Shown here in pieces: positions 58,906 through 64,000 of a stretch of DNA of 64,000 nt (position 1 is the first letter of the stretch; every line of letters starts with the position of its first letter). Made by a program: the position numbers and the translations under genes. The notes under the pieces are model-generated. The model made no database searches. It saw nothing but the letters and a program-made list of their open reading frames with translations, and was not told the origin of the DNA. Source of the stretch: an uncultured Endomicrobiia bacterium (GTDB lineage Bacteria; Elusimicrobiota; Endomicrobiia; DTEH01); assembly GCA_937936785.1 (NCBI GenBank), contig CALDDQ010000012.1, positions 1-64,000 of the forward strand. The letters run 5' to 3'.

Positions 58906-59676
58906 ATGAACTATATTCATTCAGTAGCAAGATTAAATGCAATAAGAAATTATAAGATTATTCCCAAACAAAAACTTAATGAAATTGAAAATTCAGGTTT
59001 AAATGCTTTAATAGAATTGTTGAAAGATTACAAGTATACAATAGTTACACAATATAATGAAAAAGAAATTTTGAAGTTGGAAAACTTTGATAAAATAATG
59101 ACAACAGAACTTGAAGAAACGCTGTCAATTTTGTCAAATCTACTTAATTCACGACACAGGTGGATTATAAATTGGTTAAAATCTTTTTTTGTCATGGAAA
59201 TAAAAAATAATGAAGATTTTGAAAATATAAATTTAGATATTGAACGCAAAAAACAGTTTTTAGAATATTTTTCCAAAATAAAACGGCTAAACAGCAAGAT
59301 AGTAGAAGAGATTTTTAAATCCATAGTTGATTTTGAAAACATAAAAATATTCCTTAGTGCAAAAATGATTTATACAATGCAGGAAGCGAATAAAATAGAT
59401 TTTTTACCAGGAGGAACAGTTGAAATACAAAAATTTTTAATATCGTATCCTGATGAAACATTGTTAGAAAAAGAATTGAGTAATACCTATGTTGGAATAA
59501 ATTTAAATATTTTTAATGAAACAAATTTTTATGAATATTTACACAATATTATTAAAAAATTAACTGGTAAAACATTGTATAAATTTTTTACTATAGAACC
59601 GTTGATAGCATATTTTTTTGATAAACTTTTAGAAGTTAGAAAAATAAAAGAGTTGTATATTAAGTTTACAAACTAA
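58906..59676 (+). CDS. V-type ATP synthase subunit C (V0 d/AC39-like)
   Basis: NYIHSVARLNAIRNYKIIPKQKLNEIENSGLNALIELLKDYKY; C-terminal EPLIAYFFDKLLEVRKIKELYIKF. Confidence 0.85.
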   Translation: MNYIHSVARLNAIRNYKIIPKQKLNEIENSGLNALIELLKDYKYTIVTQYNEKEILKLENFDKIMTTELEETLSILSNLLNSRHRWIINWLKSFFVMEIKNNEDFENINLDIERKKQFLEYFSKIKRLNSKIVEEIFKSIVDFENIKIFLSAKMIYTMQEANKIDFLPGGTVEIQKFLISYPDETLLEKELSNTYVGINLNIFNETNFYEYLHNIIKKLTGKTLYKFFTIEPLIAYFFDKLLEVRKIKELYIKFTN

Positions 59677-59681
59677 TTATT

Positions 59682-60026
59682 ATGAACACAAACATTTTGG
59701 TAGTTGGTGATTATGAATCTGTGATTATATATAAAACACTAAATTGTGATATTGTTTGTATTAGTAAAGATGAAAATTTTGATTCTGTAATAAATCAGGT
59801 TAAGAATAAAGAATATAAAATAATATTTGTAGTTGAAAATTTTTATGCTCAATTAAAAAAGAAATTTTTAGATAATAAATTAAAAATATTAAACAAAGAA
59901 ACAGCGCTAATTCCTATTATAGGAATCGGGAGTGTTTTAAAAAAATATGAAACTAATGTTGCAAAACAAAAATATCAAGAATTGTCAAGAATAGCTACAG
60001 GGCTAAAGTTAAATACTGATGAATAG
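59682..60026 (+). CDS. V-type ATP synthase subunit F
   Basis: Small protein with NILVVGDYESVIIYKTLNCDIVCI...KIIFVVENFYAQLKKKFLDNKLKILNKETALIPIIGIGS; directly before subunit A. Confidence 0.8.
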   Translation: MNTNILVVGDYESVIIYKTLNCDIVCISKDENFDSVINQVKNKEYKIIFVVENFYAQLKKKFLDNKLKILNKETALIPIIGIGSVLKKYETNVAKQKYQELSRIATGLKLNTDE

Positions 60027-60062
60027 CCAACGTTTTTATAATAGTATAATAGGAGAGAAAAA

Positions 60063-61793
60063 ATGATTGGTCGGATAGTAAAAGTTTCAGGTCCGTTAGT
60101 AGTAGGAACTGGAATAGAAGACATAAAAATGTTTGATGTGGTACGTGTAGGTAAAGAACGGTTACTTGGAGAAGTAATAGAGTTACATGATAAAAATTAT
60201 TATATTCAGGTTTACGAAAATACAACTGGTTTGTCTGTTGATGATCCAATTGAGAATACAGGTATGCCTCTTTCAGTAGAATTAGGGCCTGGATTAGTAA
60301 CAACAATTTATGATGGCATTCAGCGGCCATTAGAAAAAATTATGCAATTAAGTGGAAATTTTATTACTCGTGGGATAGAAGTTAATTCTTTAGATAGGAA
60401 GAAAGAATGGATGTTTAACGCTACGAAAAAAGTTAAAGATAAAGTTTTTGCTGGTGATATTATAGGTATTGTTGAAGAAACAATTTTGGTAAAACATAAG
60501 ATTATGGTTCCAACAGATGTTGTTGAAGGCGAAATTGTAGAAATAACTTCTGGAAAGTTTAGTGTTGAGCAACCTGTTTGTAAAATAAAGACATTTGATG
60601 GCATAAAAGAAATAAAAATGTACCAGAGCTGGCCTGTTAGAAAACCAAGATTATATAAAGAAAAGTTAGTTCCTGGTTTACCTTTATTTACAGGACAACG
60701 TGTTGTGGACACTTTTTTCCCGGTGGCAAAAGGTGGTACTTCTTGTGTTCCTGGACCGTTTGGTTCTGGTAAAACAGTTATTCAGCACCAGTTAGCAAAA
60801 TGGGCTGATGCAGATATTGTGGTTTATATAGGTTGTGGTGAGCGTGGGAACGAAATGACGGATGTGTTGATAGAATTTCCTGAACTAAAAGATCCTAAAA
60901 CTGGCCAATCATTGATGAACAGGACAGTCTTAATTGCAAACACGTCAAATATGCCGGTAGCAGCAAGAGAAGCTTCGGTTTATACCGGTATAACAATAGC
61001 AGAATATTTTAGAGATATGGGATATTCAGTTGCCGTTATGGCAGATTCAACTTCACGTTGGGCGGAAGCGTTAAGAGAAATTTCAGGCAGGTTAGAAGAA
61101 ATGCCCGGGGAAGAGGGATTCCCTGCATATTTGCCAAAAAAAGTTGCTGAATTTTATGAACGAGCTGGAAGAGTAAAATGTTTAGGTTCAGAAGATCGGG
61201 AAGGAAGTTTGACAGTTACAGGAGCAGTATCACCACCTGGAGGAGATTTATCAGATCCTGTAGTTCAGGCAACGTTAAAAGTAGTAAAAGTTTTTTGGTC
61301 GTTAGAGTCTGAGTTAGCTTATGCACGACATTTTCCCGCTATTAATTGGTTGACAAGTTATTCTTTATATTATGATGCATTGGAAGAATATTATAATACT
61401 TATTTAGGGAAAGATTTCGTTAAATTAAGAACCAGTGCAATGACAATTTTACAGAAAGAATCTGATTTAAAAGAAATAGTGCGATTAGTAGGTCTAGAAA
61501 CACTTTCAGAACAAGATAAACTTGTTTTAGAAATAGCAAGAATGTTAAGAGAAGATTTTTTATATCAGAGTGCATTTGATCCAGTAGACACATACTGTTC
61601 AGCACGAAAACAGTATCTTATGTTAAAAGCTATAATAACTTTATATAATAAGTGTAAGGAGACTGTGGATACACAAAAAATTTCAGTATCAGAGTTTATT
61701 TCTATTCAATTAAAAGAAAAAGTTTCCAAGCTAAGATTTATAAAAGAAACAGATATAAATCAAATTGAAGAGTTTGTTAAATCCATAGAATGA
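60063..61793 (+). CDS. V-type ATP synthase catalytic subunit A
   Basis: [91 protein letters not shown]. Confidence 0.97.
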   Translation: MIGRIVKVSGPLVVGTGIEDIKMFDVVRVGKERLLGEVIELHDKNYYIQVYENTTGLSVDDPIENTGMPLSVELGPGLVTTIYDGIQRPLEKIMQLSGNFITRGIEVNSLDRKKEWMFNATKKVKDKVFAGDIIGIVEETILVKHKIMVPTDVVEGEIVEITSGKFSVEQPVCKIKTFDGIKEIKMYQSWPVRKPRLYKEKLVPGLPLFTGQRVVDTFFPVAKGGTSCVPGPFGSGKTVIQHQLAKWADADIVVYIGCGERGNEMTDVLIEFPELKDPKTGQSLMNRTVLIANTSNMPVAAREASVYTGITIAEYFRDMGYSVAVMADSTSRWAEALREISGRLEEMPGEEGFPAYLPKKVAEFYERAGRVKCLGSEDREGSLTVTGAVSPPGGDLSDPVVQATLKVVKVFWSLESELAYARHFPAINWLTSYSLYYDALEEYYNTYLGKDFVKLRTSAMTILQKESDLKEIVRLVGLETLSEQDKLVLEIARMLREDFLYQSAFDPVDTYCSARKQYLMLKAIITLYNKCKETVDTQKISVSEFISIQLKEKVSKLRFIKETDINQIEEFVKSIE

Positions 61794-61811
61794 ACAGATT
61801 AGGATAAAAAT

Positions 61812-62912
61812 ATGTTATGGCCTGGGATTATAAATTATTTTAAAAATTTTTTACCTGCGGTAAAAAAATCTGCAATAGTAACTTTATTTGAGGGTAATAC
61901 TCCATTAGTGAAAGCACATAACTTGGAAAGTTTGATATGTAAAAGATATGGTTTAAAACTGAATATTTATTTAAAATACGATGGTTGTAATCCTACAGGT
62001 TCATTTAAAGACCGTGGTATGACAATGGCAATTTCAAAAGCAAAAGAATCCGGGAGTAAAACAGTAATTTGTGCTTCTACGGGTAACACGTCAGCTTCTG
62101 CAGCAGCATATTGTGCCAAAGCTGGGTTGAGATGTTTAGTGTTGATACCAGAGGGTAAAATAGCTTTAGGAAAACTTTCGCAAGCAGTTATGCATGGAGC
62201 AGATATATTATCAATTAATGGCAATTTTGATGAAGCGTTAAAGTTGGCAAAAAAAATTTCAGAAGAATATCCTGTTACATTAGTTAATTCATTAAACCCT
62301 TATAGAATAGAAGGACAAAAAACTGCTGCGTTTGAGATTGTTGAACAACTTGGTTATGTTCCAGAGTATCAATTTATGCCAGTAGGTAACGCGGGAAACA
62401 TTACTGCATATTGGAAAGGATATAAAGAAATTGGTTTAAAATTAAAAAAATTACCAAAAATGATGGGATTTCAAGCTTCTGGTGCTGCACCTATTGTTCA
62501 TGGGCATCCAATAAATAATCCAGAAACTGTTGCAACTGCAATACGTATTGGCAATCCTGCTTCGTGGAAACAAGCTGTTGCTGCAAGAGATGAATCTATG
62601 GGTGTGATAGATTCTGTAACAGACAGAGAAATTTTAGAGGCGTATTATCTTTTATCTTCTTATGAAGGAATTTTTGTAGAACCTGCTTCTGCATCTTCAG
62701 TTGCTGGATTATTTAAGTATTTAAATAAAGGTTTTTTTAATGAATATAAAAAGTCAAATATATCTAAAACTATAGTTTGTATTTTAACGGGTCACGGTTT
62801 AAAAGATCCTGATTGTGCAATAAAAACTTCAGAAAAAAGAGTTTCTATAAAAAAGTTGAATATAAAAGAAACACTTAATATAAAAAAGGTTGCTCAGTTG
62901 TTGAAAATTTAA
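61812..62912 (+). CDS. thrC: Threonine synthase
   Basis: FEGNTPLVKAHNL; YLKYDGCNPTGSFKDRGMTMAISKAKESGSKTVICASTGNTSASAAAYCAKAGL; NPYRIEGQKTAAFEIVEQLGYVPEYQFMPVGNAGNITAYWKGY. Confidence 0.95.
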   Translation: MLWPGIINYFKNFLPAVKKSAIVTLFEGNTPLVKAHNLESLICKRYGLKLNIYLKYDGCNPTGSFKDRGMTMAISKAKESGSKTVICASTGNTSASAAAYCAKAGLRCLVLIPEGKIALGKLSQAVMHGADILSINGNFDEALKLAKKISEEYPVTLVNSLNPYRIEGQKTAAFEIVEQLGYVPEYQFMPVGNAGNITAYWKGYKEIGLKLKKLPKMMGFQASGAAPIVHGHPINNPETVATAIRIGNPASWKQAVAARDESMGVIDSVTDREILEAYYLLSSYEGIFVEPASASSVAGLFKYLNKGFFNEYKKSNISKTIVCILTGHGLKDPDCAIKTSEKRVSIKKLNIKETLNIKKVAQLLKI

Positions 62913-62983
62913 TAACAAGTAAGGTATTTATTAAAAAGAATAAATGCTTGAAAAGAAAAAAAAAGTTTTATACAAAAAACAAA

Positions 62984-63304
62984 ATGAAACCAAACGAAAA
63001 ATTTTTAGTTGCATTTTTTCATAGGATTGATGTATATCGTAGAATATTTTTTTTAACTATAAAACATCTTTTAGGTAAAACATATTATAATCGAGAAAAA
63101 GATTATTATGGTTACATAGGAGAAACCAAACAACTACATTGTGTACACAAAAATATGTCAAAACTTTCATCAACAAAATTTTATTGTACTGAGTGTGGAA
63201 AAACATTCCGTTTTTTACCGGAAGAGATTACAATTTTGTCTGAACTTTTAGGTATTTTAATAGTGGGCAGTTTAGTATATTTTCTTACGAAAAAGAAGAA
63301 ATAA
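62984..63304 (+). CDS. Small protein with zinc-ribbon-like motif and C-terminal TM helix
   Basis: LHCVHKNMSKLSSTKFYCTECGKTFRF...LSELLGILIVGSLVYFLTKKKK. ORF track start (62948, TTG) is uncertain; ATG 62984 chosen. Confidence 0.5.
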   Translation: MKPNEKFLVAFFHRIDVYRRIFFLTIKHLLGKTYYNREKDYYGYIGETKQLHCVHKNMSKLSSTKFYCTECGKTFRFLPEEITILSELLGILIVGSLVYFLTKKKK

Positions 63305-63363
63305 AAATTCTTGTCTATTAAAAATTTTGAACATCAAAACTTGTTATAAAAAATTAAGCCAGT

Positions 63364-64000
63364 ATGAAATTAAAAAAAATTGATGAATACCGGTTTGAAC
63401 TTCCAAAAACAGGACAGATGAATGTTTATGGTATAATTTATGCTACTGATAAAACTATAGAAAAAGTTATTCAAGACAAAGCCGTACAACAGGTTTACAA
63501 TGTAGCAACATTGCCCGGGATAGAAAAAGTGTCATTAGCTATGCCAGATATTCACTGGGGATATGGGTTTCCTATAGGAGGCGTTGCGGCGTTTAGAATT
63601 TCCGATGGGATAATTTCTCCGGGTGGGATAGGGTATGATATAAACTGTGGCGTGAGGTTATTGAGAACAAATTTGACAAAAGGAGAAATAAGCCCAAAGT
63701 TAGAAAATTTAATTTTTGCAATGTTTAATAACATACCTTCGGGGGTTGGTTCTACTGGAAGAATTAAACTTTCAATTGACGAAGTAAAAAAAGTATTAAA
63801 AAAAGGTGCTAAATGGTCAGTAGAGAGAGGGTATGGTTCTATAGATGATTTAAATTTTACAGAGGAAAATGGTTGTATGGAAACTGAAGATGTAGAAGAT
63901 GTTTCTATACGTGCTTTGGACCGTGGAAAAGAACAATTAGGAACACTTGGTTCTGGGAACCATTTTTTAGAGATACAGTTTGTTGAACAGATTTACGATG
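63364..64000 (+). CDS. rtcB: RtcB family RNA ligase, partial (runs off window)
   Basis: My translation from ATG 63364: MKLKKIDEYRFELPKTGQMNVYGIIYATDKTIEKVIQDKAVQQVYNVATLPGIEKVSLAMPDIHWGYGFPIGGVAAFRISDGIISPGGIGYDINCGVRLLRTNL...LGTLGSGNHFLEIQFVEQIYD. Confidence 0.95.
   Translation, partial: MKLKKIDEYRFELPKTGQMNVYGIIYATDKTIEKVIQDKAVQQVYNVATLPGIEKVSLAMPDIHWGYGFPIGGVAAFRISDGIISPGGIGYDINCGVRLLRTNLTKGEISPKLENLIFAMFNNIPSGVGSTGRIKLSIDEVKKVLKKGAKWSVERGYGSIDDLNFTEENGCMETEDVEDVSIRALDRGKEQLGTLGSGNHFLEIQFVEQIYD

Noticed and set aside
60320-60712. 130-aa minus-strand ORF
   Set aside because: Antisense to V-ATPase subunit A.

Overview
AT-rich bacterial chromosomal segment of about 64 kb, densely coding, from what looks like an anaerobic or microaerophilic Gram-negative-type bacterium. 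The evidence for that is a TolC/HlyD efflux pair, PorV/PorQ-like and FlgD/T9SS-like C-terminal domains, ferredoxin-dependent 2-oxoacid oxidoreductase, rubrerythrin, desulfoferrodoxin and flavodiiron protein. Recognisable blocks are: an ECF sigma/anti-sigma/efflux locus; an AddAB-like helicase-nuclease pair; three tRNAs (Met/Ile2-CAT, Tyr-GTA, Gly-TCC); a response regulator with two lesions; aroK-aroB-pepP-efp; an Rrf2-cysK-metY-metX-metW operon; KorAB followed by DsrE/TusA/small membrane protein/cytochrome b5-YHS; Rrf2-DUF438-DUF1858; a convergent O2-defence island containing a degraded ferredoxin gene missing from the ORF track; a large discoidin/glycosidase protein; glycogen metabolism genes (glgP, DUF4912, GH57) flanking a novel coiled-coil plus beta-barrel gene pair; an ECF sigma pair leading into a V-type ATPase operon that stops after subunit A; thrC; and a truncated rtcB. 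No CRISPR array, transposase, integrase or phage module was seen. The most noteworthy items are the two decayed genes (response regulator and ferredoxin), the V-ATPase operon lacking B and D but with Na+-type K-subunit residues, the coiled-coil/beta-barrel pair, and the Kor-DsrE-TusA-cyt b5/YHS cluster. All family calls are from reading motifs by eye; no database search was run.
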